The translations under genes and the position numbers were made by a program. From Perlucidibaca aquatica (GTDB lineage: Bacteria > Pseudomonadota > Gammaproteobacteria > Pseudomonadales > Moraxellaceae), in assembly GCF_001676655.1 (NCBI RefSeq), contig NZ_LZDB01000002.1:806001-870000 (forward strand): a DNA stretch of 64,000 nucleotides, in the 5' to 3' direction. The first letter of the stretch is position 1; each line of letters starts with the position of its first letter. The notes below the pieces were generated by a model. The model was not told where the DNA came from and searched no databases. It worked only from the letters and a program-made list of their open reading frames with translations. Positions 32,912 to 40,807 of the stretch are shown in pieces.

Positions 32912-33392
32912 AAACGGCGCCATTGCCGCCGATACCTATACCCGTGTGGATGCTATTGACGGCAATTTATCCCTGCCTGCTGGGGATGTGCTGGTCGGCC
33001 TAGACACCCTCCTCAGCCACCGCGCTCAAGTTCTAGCTCATGCGGGCCGCAAGGGCGTGCAACTAAAGCCAGACCAGTTTGCCGAGCAAATCGCGGATCT
33101 GGTTTCTGAGCTCGACTTAGTTGCCGTTGAGTTCCCAGCGTTTGCGGATGGCCGCGGCTACTCCACGGCGTACCTTCTGCGCACGCGCTTTGGCTTTACA
33201 GGCGAACTGCGCGCCGTTGGCGATATTTTCAAAGACACACTGTTTTATCAGGCGCGTGTTGGCTTTGATGCCTTCGCTATTCGCGATGATAAAGATGCCG
33301 AAGTGGCGCTGAAAGGCCTGGCAGATTTCAGCGAGGTGTATCACGCCTCGGCAGATCAGCCTCAGCCCTTATTTTTGCGCCGCGCTATATGA
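32895..33392 (+). CDS. DUF934 protein, sulfite reductase partner
   Basis: A 165-residue protein of the DUF934 family (LIKNGAIAADTYTRVD, VEFPAFADGRGYSTAYLLRTRFGFTGELRAVGDIFKDTLFYQARVGFDAFAIR). This family is always found beside siroheme reductases, and its function is not established; an electron-transfer or assembly role is inferred from the context. ATG 32895 has AAGGAG upstream and lies within the reductase gene, overlapping by 17 bases. Its TGA is one base from the stop of the convergent PepSY gene, within a shared hairpin. Confidence 0.88.
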   Translation: MPTLIKNGAIAADTYTRVDAIDGNLSLPAGDVLVGLDTLLSHRAQVLAHAGRKGVQLKPDQFAEQIADLVSELDLVAVEFPAFADGRGYSTAYLLRTRFGFTGELRAVGDIFKDTLFYQARVGFDAFAIRDDKDAEVALKGLADFSEVYHASADQPQPLFLRRAI

Positions 33393-33408
33393 CTTAGCGC
33401 GGCGTTTT
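33378..33408 (+). terminator. Hairpin terminator spanning two convergent stop codons
   Basis: A perfect 10-base inverted repeat CGCCGCGCTA / TAGCGCGGCG (33378-33387 and 33395-33404) with a 7-base loop is followed by TTTT on the plus strand. The loop holds the DUF934 stop (33390-33392), and the PepSY gene's stop (33394-33396) spans the loop edge and the right arm. It should end the reductase transcript; on the minus strand no U-run follows, so it would be weaker there. Confidence 0.75.
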
Positions 33409-34485
33409 CCGCGAACGGAATAAGCTGATGCCCAGCCAAGCAAAACCTAGCAAAGACAGGCTGCTTAACATCATCATAAGTTGACCGGACCAGCCCCAGT
33501 ATTGCCCGGTGTGAAGCATTTTCCATGATGCAGTGATTTGCTCGCCCCACGGCTTTTCAGCAAAGCGCTTATGCGACAACACATCACCCGATGGGCTAAA
33601 CGTGAGGGTGTTCTTCTCACGAATATGCGGCGAATCTTTCGACAAATATTCCACGCGAATGGCATCGCTGGGCAACGTGGCCAAAAGCACCGTGACACTG
33701 TCATAGGCCGGCAATTCAGCTTGCAAACGCGGCCAAACCGACGCCAGATACCCATCGAATTGCTCTGCCGTAAGAACCTCTTTAGGGCCGGGCTTAGGCT
33801 TCTTAGGCATCTCCACGGACAGCACTTGGTAGATTCCGGCTTTGTACCAATCGTAGGACCAGCTCAATCCCGTCGCCGCTGAGAAAATAAACAGGGCAAA
33901 TAGCCAAGTGCCCGCCACGCTATGCAACTGAAAACGCCATGCCCGACCATTGAGGCCGCGACGGTAGCCCAACCAACCACCAACACCTTGGGGTCGGCGC
34001 TTCCAGCGCAGGTAAAGACCACTTAGCGACATAAAAATCAGAACGAATGCGGATACACCAGTAACTGCCTTGCCCACTTTATCGGCCAACAAATTGCGAT
34101 GAAGATCCTCAATCCACTCGAAAGCGGCTTCACCTGTAGGCTCAGGCAATAGAGCGCCGGTGTAGGGATCCACCCCCACTGATTCACCTTTAGGGCTTTT
34201 CGCCGACGTAAAAATGACCTGTGCCGGACGATCAGGTTGACCACTCAGGGTTAATGCCTGCACCGGACGATTGGGTTCAGCCCGTTGAATTTGCTGATAC
34301 AACGCCTGCGGGCTGAGCATCACCTGACCCGCTGCGGGCTCTAACTGAAGGATGCCGGGATTTAATAGACGTAAAATCTGTGGTTCAAAGGCCATCATTG
34401 CACCCGTGCTACCCACTAGTGCAATGACCAGAGCTGCACTTACGCCGAGCCAGGCATGAAGACGCAGCAAAACTGTTTTAAGCAT
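33394..34485 (-). CDS. PepSY-associated membrane protein, iron-uptake linked
   Basis: A 363-residue inner membrane protein of the PepSY-TM family. Four helices are evident: near 10-33, about 135-158, 185-207 and 330-352, with a periplasmic domain between the first two and another between the last two. Conserved His occur in RLHAWLGV, WIEDLHRNLLADKVGK, FQLHSVAGT and MLHTGQYWG, a pattern seen in haem-binding reductases. Such proteins sit with TonB receptors and are thought to reduce ferric siderophores at the inner membrane. It is the last gene of the tonB-exbB-exbD run. Confidence 0.85.
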   Translation of the reverse strand: MLKTVLLRLHAWLGVSAALVIALVGSTGAMMAFEPQILRLLNPGILQLEPAAGQVMLSPQALYQQIQRAEPNRPVQALTLSGQPDRPAQVIFTSAKSPKGESVGVDPYTGALLPEPTGEAAFEWIEDLHRNLLADKVGKAVTGVSAFVLIFMSLSGLYLRWKRRPQGVGGWLGYRRGLNGRAWRFQLHSVAGTWLFALFIFSAATGLSWSYDWYKAGIYQVLSVEMPKKPKPGPKEVLTAEQFDGYLASVWPRLQAELPAYDSVTVLLATLPSDAIRVEYLSKDSPHIREKNTLTFSPSGDVLSHKRFAEKPWGEQITASWKMLHTGQYWGWSGQLMMMLSSLSLLGFAWLGISLFRSRKTPR

Positions 34486-34494
34486 CGCTAACTC

Positions 34495-34908
34495 TCAAGA
34501 GGATGGAGGTAAATCAGTGACGAAACCGACTTTGGCTAAGCCCGCTTCAACAGCAGCAGACAACACCTGAGCCACCACTTCGTAGTCCGTCTTACGATCG
34601 GCACGAAGATGTACTTCGCTCTCAGGTTTAAATTGTTTGAGATAGATTGGTAATGCGCTGACAGCCACATCAACCCCATTCACCAAGAGACGACCGTCCG
34701 CCAACACCGCAATGTCAACCGGCTTACTGGCTGCTGCTAAGGGCTTGGCAGAGGCTTGTGGTAAATCTACCTTTACCGCATGCGTCATCAGTGGTGCCGT
34801 GATCATAAAAATGATGAGCAAGACCAGCATGATGTCAATAAACGGCACCATGTTGATTTCGGCATTGGCTTCAATCTCGTCGCCTTGTTCAAACGATCCA
34901 AATGCCAT
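34495..34908 (-). CDS. exbD: TonB-system transport protein ExbD
   Basis: A 137-residue protein with a cytoplasmic N-terminus, one membrane helix (INMVPFIDIMLVLLIIFMIT) carrying the conserved proton-path Asp, and a periplasmic domain ending DLPPSS. With ExbB it uses proton motive force to energise TonB. It follows exbB by 4 bases and precedes the PepSY gene by 9. Confidence 0.95.
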   Translation of the reverse strand: MAFGSFEQGDEIEANAEINMVPFIDIMLVLLIIFMITAPLMTHAVKVDLPQASAKPLAAASKPVDIAVLADGRLLVNGVDVAVSALPIYLKQFKPESEVHLRADRKTDYEVVAQVLSAAVEAGLAKVGFVTDLPPSS

Positions 34909-34912
34909 CGAA

Positions 34913-35668
34913 TTACTCCTGATTATCCCGTGATTGCTGGATACGAGAGATCATGCGCTCCGATGTTTTTTCTACATCGTGCAGTAATGAACCCGTCGCC
35001 AAACCCGTCGATAAGAAAGCGAAGACATCGTGAGCAAAGGAGTTCAGCTGAACCAACGTATTGCGGTTTAGACGCACGAATACGTTGTAGGCAACGGCAC
35101 TGGGGATGGCCACCGCCAATCCGAGCCCGGTCATGATCAGTGCCTCACCGACAGGGCCTGCGACTTGATCTAACCCACCTTGCCCGCTCAGGCTGATGGC
35201 CATGAGCGCGTGGTAGATACCCCATACCGTGCCGAACAAGCCCACAAACGGCGCACTCGAGGCCACCGTAGCGAGGAAGGTCAAGCCGCCCTCTAAGCGC
35301 GCTTTGTCTTGATCGATGGCGCGCTTCAACGAACGCGTCAAAAAGTCTTCAGCCGAGCCGGCTTCTACCAGCGAGTTGTTCTGGCGCGACTGATGCTGCT
35401 CAACGGCGGTAAATCCGTGATGCACTAAGTGTGAGAACGGATCGGTAATGCCCGTGCTGCGCAGCTTGCGCGCCACAGCTTCGAGGCTAGGTGCGGCCCA
35501 AAAACCACGAACGAAATCACGAGAGCGATTCTGAGCGCCCCAGTAGCGCCAGCCTTTGGTCACAATGTAGTACCAAGTGCCCACCGACATGACGAACAAA
35601 ATGGCCAGAATGCTTAATGCAACGCCATCAGCCTGATCCATGAAATGTTGAAAACCCATGATGCTCAC
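34913..35668 (-). CDS. exbB: TonB-system transport protein ExbB
   Basis: A 251-residue MotA/TolQ/ExbB protein. The first helix is at about 15-38; the second and third (LTFLATVASSAPFVGLFGTVWGIYHAL and LIMTGLGLAVAIPSAVAYNVF) hold the conserved Thr and Gly-Thr-Val-Trp motifs that form the proton channel. It lies between tonB (10 bases) and exbD (4 bases). The tail is charged and short. Confidence 0.95.
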   Translation of the reverse strand: MSIMGFQHFMDQADGVALSILAILFVMSVGTWYYIVTKGWRYWGAQNRSRDFVRGFWAAPSLEAVARKLRSTGITDPFSHLVHHGFTAVEQHQSRQNNSLVEAGSAEDFLTRSLKRAIDQDKARLEGGLTFLATVASSAPFVGLFGTVWGIYHALMAISLSGQGGLDQVAGPVGEALIMTGLGLAVAIPSAVAYNVFVRLNRNTLVQLNSFAHDVFAFLSTGLATGSLLHDVEKTSERMISRIQQSRDNQE

Positions 35669-35678
35669 TCAGCCTTAA

Positions 35679-36353
35679 TTAATTGGTTAACTTGAATACG
35701 AGGGGCACTAGCACCCACTCCGTCAGATTTTCATCGCCCCGTTTTGCCGGGATAAATCGCCACTGGCGCACCGCTGCGATCGCCGCATCATCGAGCCGGC
35801 TGTAGCCACTGCTTCGTTGCAAATCGATTTGTTGGGGTTTTCCGTCGCTGCTCACTTGCACGCGTAACAGCACCTTACCGGCCTCGCCATTGCGTCGCGA
35901 TAAAGCCGGATAGCTCGGCGCTGGATTGTTCAGATAGGCCGCATCAAAACGGGGCGGCACGACCGGAGCAGCCAACGCGGGCTCCGGCGGCTGCTCAACA
36001 GGCTTGGGCGTAGGCTGTGGCGGCTGTACGGGTGGCAAGGGCTTAGGTTCTGGTGTGGGTAGCGCCGGTGCAGGCGCATCTGTCTTAACCCGCTTAATTT
36101 CAGGCTTGGGCAATGGTTTGGGCACAGGTTGTGGCTTGACCGGTACGGGCTTCACCGGAGCATCCACAGGGGGTGATGCCTGCAGCATGCGAACCGACAG
36201 CACATCCACGCGAACGGGGTCGCTGACCCGCTGAAACATAAACAAGCCACCGAGTAACAACGCGTGAAACAACACAATGCCGGCTAAGACCGGATAGGCC
36301 ACCGTTTCCGCGTGTTCATGCAAGGGGTCGTCGGCTATATAGGCATTTTTCAT
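35679..36353 (-). CDS. tonB: TonB energy-transducing protein
   Basis: A 224-residue TonB: N-terminal membrane anchor (YPVLAGIVLFHALLLGGLFMF, with the His that is critical in TonB), a long Pro/Lys region with many KP and PKP repeats (about 65-140), and a C-terminal domain with NPAPSYPALSRRNGEAGKVLLRVQV and SSGYSRLDDAAIAAVRQWRFIPA. It spans the periplasm to the TonB box of the receptor. A Fur-like box and a good promoter precede it, but the -10 lies so close to the ATG that the transcript may be nearly leaderless. Confidence 0.95.
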   Translation of the reverse strand: MKNAYIADDPLHEHAETVAYPVLAGIVLFHALLLGGLFMFQRVSDPVRVDVLSVRMLQASPPVDAPVKPVPVKPQPVPKPLPKPEIKRVKTDAPAPALPTPEPKPLPPVQPPQPTPKPVEQPPEPALAAPVVPPRFDAAYLNNPAPSYPALSRRNGEAGKVLLRVQVSSDGKPQQIDLQRSSGYSRLDDAAIAAVRQWRFIPAKRGDENLTEWVLVPLVFKLTN

Positions 36354-36360
36354 GGCTGAA

Positions 36361-36411
36361 ATTGTACGGGCAAAACATCACCAACTCAATAAATGAGAAT
36401 CAATCTCATAA
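36361..36411 (-). promoter_or_regulatory. tonB promoter with Fur-like box
   Basis: On the minus strand TTGAGT (36389-36384) and TACAAT (36366-36361) are separated by exactly 17 bases. Just upstream, ATGAGAATCAATCTCAT (36393-36409 on the plus strand) is a dyad like a Fur box. Iron repression of tonB-exbBD is inferred. The -10 ends 7 bases from the ATG. Confidence 0.65.
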
Positions 36412-36417
36412 AGATTT

Positions 36418-37101
36418 TTAAGCTGTCTGGGCCGATTGCCGCAACAGATTGTGATAAACAGCCGACAGCCTCACTGCTTCGGGATCACTCCCCTCAGGGC
36501 GACTCATGAGCGCTTGCACAGAAGTATCTAGATCGAATAACAGACTCCGTCTACGCTCATCCGGCACGATACTTTGTGCCCAGAAAAATGCCGCCAGGCG
36601 CTCTCCCCGCGTCACCGGCTCAACCTGATGCAGACTACTGGCGGGATAGACTACCAGATCACCCGCATCAAGCTTGACCTGCTGCGCACCAAACGGCGTT
36701 TCTATGCTCAGCTCACCGCCGTCATAAGACTCTGGATCGCTAAGAAACAATGTCGCCGAAACATCACTACGCATCGGCAAGGCGCTATCACTTTGGGCCA
36801 TCAGCGCGGCATCAACATGCAGGCCGTAATGACCGCCATCGGCATAACGATTGAAGCGAGGCCGAGTGATATGCAACGGCAGTACCGCTGAAATGAATCG
36901 CGGATGCTGACTCACCGTGCGTCGGATCAGATCGGCCAGAGCATTTACAGCCGGCGTTTCCGGGCATTGCTGGTTATGTTTGACAGACACCGCCAGCGGG
37001 CCGGCCGTAACTTTTCCAGAGTGCCAGTCGGCTTCTGCCAATTGCTGACGGCAACCTGTCAGCAGATCCTCTGAGCAGACTTTCGGAATTAAAATCAACA
37101 T
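36418..37101 (-). CDS. piuC: Fe(II)/2-oxoglutarate-dependent dioxygenase PiuC
   Basis: A 227-residue PKHD-type hydroxylase (YbiX/PiuC). The double-stranded beta-helix shows HYGLHVDAA (iron ligands His and Asp), FLSDPESYDGGEL, and the distal VVYPASSLHQVEPVTRGERLAAFFW with the third His and the Arg that would hold 2-oxoglutarate. PiuC proteins are found beside catecholate receptors of the Fiu/PiuA type; the substrate is unknown. It overlaps the upstream dehydrogenase gene by 7 bases, so it belongs to the receptor transcript. Confidence 0.93.
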   Translation of the reverse strand: MLILIPKVCSEDLLTGCRQQLAEADWHSGKVTAGPLAVSVKHNQQCPETPAVNALADLIRRTVSQHPRFISAVLPLHITRPRFNRYADGGHYGLHVDAALMAQSDSALPMRSDVSATLFLSDPESYDGGELSIETPFGAQQVKLDAGDLVVYPASSLHQVEPVTRGERLAAFFWAQSIVPDERRRSLLFDLDTSVQALMSRPEGSDPEAVRLSAVYHNLLRQSAQTA

Positions 37102-38195
37102 GCTGAAAACTCGTTCGGGTTAACAAGACAGGCTGCTGATATATCTGCCAGCGTAGCGCAACCGGCCAGCGCCATGGTCAGCTCCAGCTCTTCACGCAGC
37201 AGACGCAGCACCTGCGCCACGCCGAGGGCGCCAGCAGCACCAAGGCCATAAGCCTGAGGGCGACCAAGCAGTACCGCTTGAGCACCCAGCGCCAGAGCCT
37301 TGAATACATCGCTGCCACGGCGGATACCACCATCGAGCAAAAGCAAGAAGTCGTCGTCAACAGCAGCGCGCACCTGAGGCAGCACGGCAATACTGGCCGG
37401 ACTACCCTCCAGTGCACGGCCGCCATGATTCGAGACCACGACGCCGGCCACGCCCAGCTTTTTTGCCTGCACGGCATCCTGAGGATGCAGAATGCCCTTC
37501 AGAATGATGGGCAAGGCCGTTTGCTGTTGCAACCAGACGATGCTGTCCCAGCGTGGCGCAGACGCCATGTGGCCTTGGAAAATGACGCTGTCTTGGGCTT
37601 GAAGATAATGCGTCTGCGCAGCCGACATACCCGCCAGATTGACTGCACGAACATGCTCAGGCATCGCAAAGCCCGCTTGCTGCGAGCGCAGACGCGGGCC
37701 ATGCACCGGCACATCCACCGTCACCACCAGTGCCGAATAGCCTGCCGCTTCGGCGCGGCGAACCAGTCTCAGCGTATCTTCGGCTCGCGCCTGAAAATAC
37801 AGCTGAAACCACTTGCGCGCAGGCAGTTCTGCAGCAACGGCCTCCAGACTGCACGATGACAAGGTGCTCAGCACCATGCCGGCATCCATCGCAGTGGCCG
37901 CCTCTGCCGTTGCCAGCTCACCATCCCGATGCAGAGCGCTCTGATACGCCAGAGGACCCAGCAAAACCGGATGCACAAATGGTTCGCCCAGTAGCGTCAG
38001 CGCCGTATGGCCCTGGCGAACATCCGCCAGAACACGCGGCCAGATGCGCAAACGATCGAATGCAGCTTCGTTCGCTCGCCGTGTCTGATCTTCGCCACCA
38101 CCCTCCTCGACATGCGCCGTGAGCGCCCGCCCCCAATGCCTGCTCGCCATGTCAGCTATATCGGTCAAGGATAAGAAAGACGGGTGGTCAGGCAT
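37095..38195 (-). CDS. FMN-dependent alpha-hydroxy-acid dehydrogenase
   Basis: A 366-residue TIM-barrel flavoprotein of the lactate/glycolate/mandelate oxidase family. Seen are FVHPVLLGPLAYQSALH (FMN site), a WFQLYFQARAED strand, LVVTVDVPVHGPR, the Lys of LPIILKGILHPQDA, the catalytic VVSNHGGRALEGSPAS and LLDGGIRRGSDVFKALALGAQAVLLGRP. All active-site residues of the family are present. It lies between the TonB receptor (13 bases) and piuC (7-base overlap), so its role is probably in iron metabolism, possibly on a hydroxy-acid siderophore or its breakdown product; this is inference. A GTG at 38204 is an alternative start. Confidence 0.85.
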   Translation of the reverse strand: MPDHPSFLSLTDIADMASRHWGRALTAHVEEGGGEDQTRRANEAAFDRLRIWPRVLADVRQGHTALTLLGEPFVHPVLLGPLAYQSALHRDGELATAEAATAMDAGMVLSTLSSCSLEAVAAELPARKWFQLYFQARAEDTLRLVRRAEAAGYSALVVTVDVPVHGPRLRSQQAGFAMPEHVRAVNLAGMSAAQTHYLQAQDSVIFQGHMASAPRWDSIVWLQQQTALPIILKGILHPQDAVQAKKLGVAGVVVSNHGGRALEGSPASIAVLPQVRAAVDDDFLLLLDGGIRRGSDVFKALALGAQAVLLGRPQAYGLGAAGALGVAQVLRLLREELELTMALAGCATLADISAACLVNPNEFSAC

Positions 38196-38208
38196 GGGAG
38201 ACACTCGA

Positions 38209-40611
38209 TCAGAACTTGTAGGTCAAAGTGATGTGAGCGTTACGCTTGTCGCCAAGGTACATGAACGAGCCGCTTTGGTAGGCAGCAAGATAGTAGTCTT
38301 TGTTGGTGACATTATTCACATTGAGACGGGCATTGAGCTTGTCGCTGAACTTGTACTCAGCAAAGGCATCGAACACCGTGTATGACGGCACAACAATATT
38401 GTACAGCCCTGTTGTGGCATTGAAGCCGGCTGCTGTATCAGGCTGCCCGGCAAACATCTTGCTCTGGTAAGTCGCTGCGCCGCCCACTGCAAATTTCGGG
38501 GCTAACTGATACTTAAGCTGCGCACTAGCTTGCTTGCGCGCAAAGTTACTCAGCTGTTTGCCTTTATTGGCCGGTGTGAACGACTCCAGCACCTCAGAGT
38601 CCATGACCGTGACGCCAAGCTGTGTGCTCAGCTTTTGCGTGAGGTTACCCACTACGGAGAACTCAACACCCTGCACGCGATTCTTGCCGGTATTCAATGT
38701 GCCGATAGTCGTGTACGCATTGGCCGCAGACTGCTCTTGCACATCCGACTTAATGGTGCGGAACAGTGCCGCTGTTACCAGCAACTTTTGCTGCAACAGC
38801 TGCCATTTGGTACCGATCTCGTAATTCAAGGTTTTTTCGGGCTTGGAAACAGCGATGGTGACACCCGTGTTGGCGGGAGGTAAGCAAATACCGCCATAGC
38901 CACAGCTACCGCCCACATCCGATTCGCCACCATTGATGTCCGTAGACGAGCTCACCGAAGCATAGACATTGCCCAGGCTGTTGATCTTGTAAGTCAGACC
39001 GGCGTTGCCGTTCACGAAACCATCGGAATACTTATGGGTAACCTTGGGTGCCGTCAGACCGGTACCCACGATATTTTCGTAATCGAAGTGGTCGTAACGA
39101 ATACCGGCAAACGCACTCCAGTTTTCATCGAAATCGACGGTATCCATCGCGGTCAGCGAGGTTGTGCGAATGTGGTAATCGGAGTCGGAAACACCTTTCA
39201 CATAGGCTGGCAGCAGGCGATTGATGTTGGCTAACGGCTTGCCGCTGCCATCAAGCGCGCAATAGCTGTTGTTAGTAGTCGAAGTGCCGGTCGCACAGTT
39301 GGGCGTTGCGCTGCCGGCAACGGCGGTATGAACTCCATTCAGGACTTTCTCGTCGTTGAACTCGGCACCGAACACGAACTGATGATTCAGGCCAGCTATT
39401 TTACTGTCCAGGAAGACATCCAGTCGATTCACCAGATACTCCACTTCCTGATAACCCTGATGCGTGCTCAGCGTGATGGTGGGAGTGTTTGGCGCCGTGG
39501 CATCGTTGGCATTACGGGTACTTCCACGAGCACCGGTGGTGATATAGCTGTTTTGGGTCTTTCCGATGCGCGTGGCGTTTTGCAGCCTGAGCTTGTCGTT
39601 GATGCGGAAACCGGCCTTCAGGGTCAGTGTGTCGACATCGGTATCGAGATGATCTCGGCCGGATTGCAGATAGACCGGGATATCCTTGACTGGCTTGCGC
39701 GTAGTCGTATTGAAGTAGGTGCCGAGGTCAGGTGTGTCCTGAGCATCCAGATGATAGAAGTCGGCCGAGAGATCAAGCTTGTCCGTCGCTTTCAGCTTAC
39801 CCGAGAGCAGCAAGCCACGGCGGGACTTGTCGGCCGGGTCACGGTCAGGCACCTGCTCGGACGCATCGAGCAGATTCAGACGAACCGAGGCGCGATCATT
39901 GATGACCTTGTTGGCATCCAGCGTGGTACGACGATAGTCATCCGTGCCAAAACCCACGCCAATTTCCGTGAAGTCCTTGTCAGCATTCGGCTGCTTGGTG
40001 ATGCTGTTGATGGCGCCACCGGTCGAGCCGCGACCGGCAAAGGTCGAGCTCGGGCCTTTGGTGATTTCAATCTGGTCCACGGCAAAGCTTTCGCGAGTAG
40101 TCATGCCGGGGTCGCGCAAGCCATCAATGAACACATCACTGCGCGCCTCATGGCCACGAATGATGTAGCGATCGCCAAAGGCGTTGCCATTTTCGCCCGT
40201 ACCAATGGTAATGCCAGGCTGAGCAGCGAGAATGGCGCGCAAGTCACTCTTGCCCGACTCTTTCACGGCAGCTTGCGTGATCACTGAAATCGTTGCCGGG
40301 GTTTCTGCCAGCTCCTTAACGCGACGCTGGTCGCCGGAAATCTTGGCCTTGTAGGGTGCGCCCTCTTCGCTGTACGGGTTGGCATCAAACACTTTGGCCT
40401 CAACCTGCACAGCCTGCAGTGTCACCGTGCCTTCATCAGCTTTGCCGGTGCTGACGGTCTCCTGCGCGCTAACCTGCCCGGCGCCACCCAATGCCAAAGC
40501 GAGGGCAATTGCTGTGGGCTGCCAGTTTGGCTGTGCTGTAACAGCCTGCAGTCGCAGACTGGAAGGAATTTTACGGCTTGAGATCGGCGATGAGCGCAGA
40601 TTTGATGACAT
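38209..40611 (-). CDS. TonB-dependent siderophore receptor, Fiu/PiuA type
   Basis: An 800-residue outer membrane receptor. A long signal peptide ends at about SAQ (49). The plug domain follows: ETPATISVITQAAV, LRAILAAQPGITIGTGENG, RYIIRGHEARSDVFIDGLRDPG and IEITKGPSSTFAGRGSTGGAINSITK. Then a 22-strand barrel leads to a C-terminal Phe (HITLTYKF). Two Cys pairs occur in extracellular-loop-like segments (PNCATG-SYCALD and GSCGYGGICLPP). The piuC gene two places down and the plug match the Fiu/PiuA catecholate group. Two Fur-like boxes flank its promoter. Confidence 0.93.
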   Translation of the reverse strand: MSSNLRSSPISSRKIPSSLRLQAVTAQPNWQPTAIALALALGGAGQVSAQETVSTGKADEGTVTLQAVQVEAKVFDANPYSEEGAPYKAKISGDQRRVKELAETPATISVITQAAVKESGKSDLRAILAAQPGITIGTGENGNAFGDRYIIRGHEARSDVFIDGLRDPGMTTRESFAVDQIEITKGPSSTFAGRGSTGGAINSITKQPNADKDFTEIGVGFGTDDYRRTTLDANKVINDRASVRLNLLDASEQVPDRDPADKSRRGLLLSGKLKATDKLDLSADFYHLDAQDTPDLGTYFNTTTRKPVKDIPVYLQSGRDHLDTDVDTLTLKAGFRINDKLRLQNATRIGKTQNSYITTGARGSTRNANDATAPNTPTITLSTHQGYQEVEYLVNRLDVFLDSKIAGLNHQFVFGAEFNDEKVLNGVHTAVAGSATPNCATGTSTTNNSYCALDGSGKPLANINRLLPAYVKGVSDSDYHIRTTSLTAMDTVDFDENWSAFAGIRYDHFDYENIVGTGLTAPKVTHKYSDGFVNGNAGLTYKINSLGNVYASVSSSTDINGGESDVGGSCGYGGICLPPANTGVTIAVSKPEKTLNYEIGTKWQLLQQKLLVTAALFRTIKSDVQEQSAANAYTTIGTLNTGKNRVQGVEFSVVGNLTQKLSTQLGVTVMDSEVLESFTPANKGKQLSNFARKQASAQLKYQLAPKFAVGGAATYQSKMFAGQPDTAAGFNATTGLYNIVVPSYTVFDAFAEYKFSDKLNARLNVNNVTNKDYYLAAYQSGSFMYLGDKRNAHITLTYKF

Positions 40612-40667
40612 GTTGGGACATCCGACAGAAATGAGAGGAGAGTGGCGACAATTCGCCTTAGCGTCTA

Positions 40668-40740
40668 AATGAGAACGCTTCTCATTATTCTGTTAAATTT
40701 CATAGACCATGTCAACGCAAATGAGAGTCATTACTATTTG
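40668..40740 (-). promoter_or_regulatory. Receptor promoter flanked by two Fur-like boxes
   Basis: On the minus strand TTGACA (40715-40710) and CAGAAT (40692-40687) are 17 bases apart. The perfect 19-base palindrome AATGAGAACGCTTCTCATT (40668-40686) directly abuts the -10, where it would cover the start of transcription. A second AATGAGAGTCATTA site (40719-40732, within a dyad 40718-40740) lies upstream of -35. Both resemble Fur boxes. Confidence 0.8.
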
Positions 40741-40745
40741 CGCGT

Positions 40746-40773
40746 AAAAAAAGACCCGCAACGCTGGCGGGCC
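40746..40773 (-). terminator. Rho-independent terminator after prpF
   Basis: On the minus strand GGCCCGC and GCGGGTC pair (40773-40767 with 40759-40753) and are followed by a run of seven T. It lies 35 bases after the prpF stop and separates the prp cluster from the receptor promoter. Confidence 0.85.
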
Positions 40774-40807
40774 CTTCTTCAACAAGATCAGGACATAGCG
40801 ACTTGGG

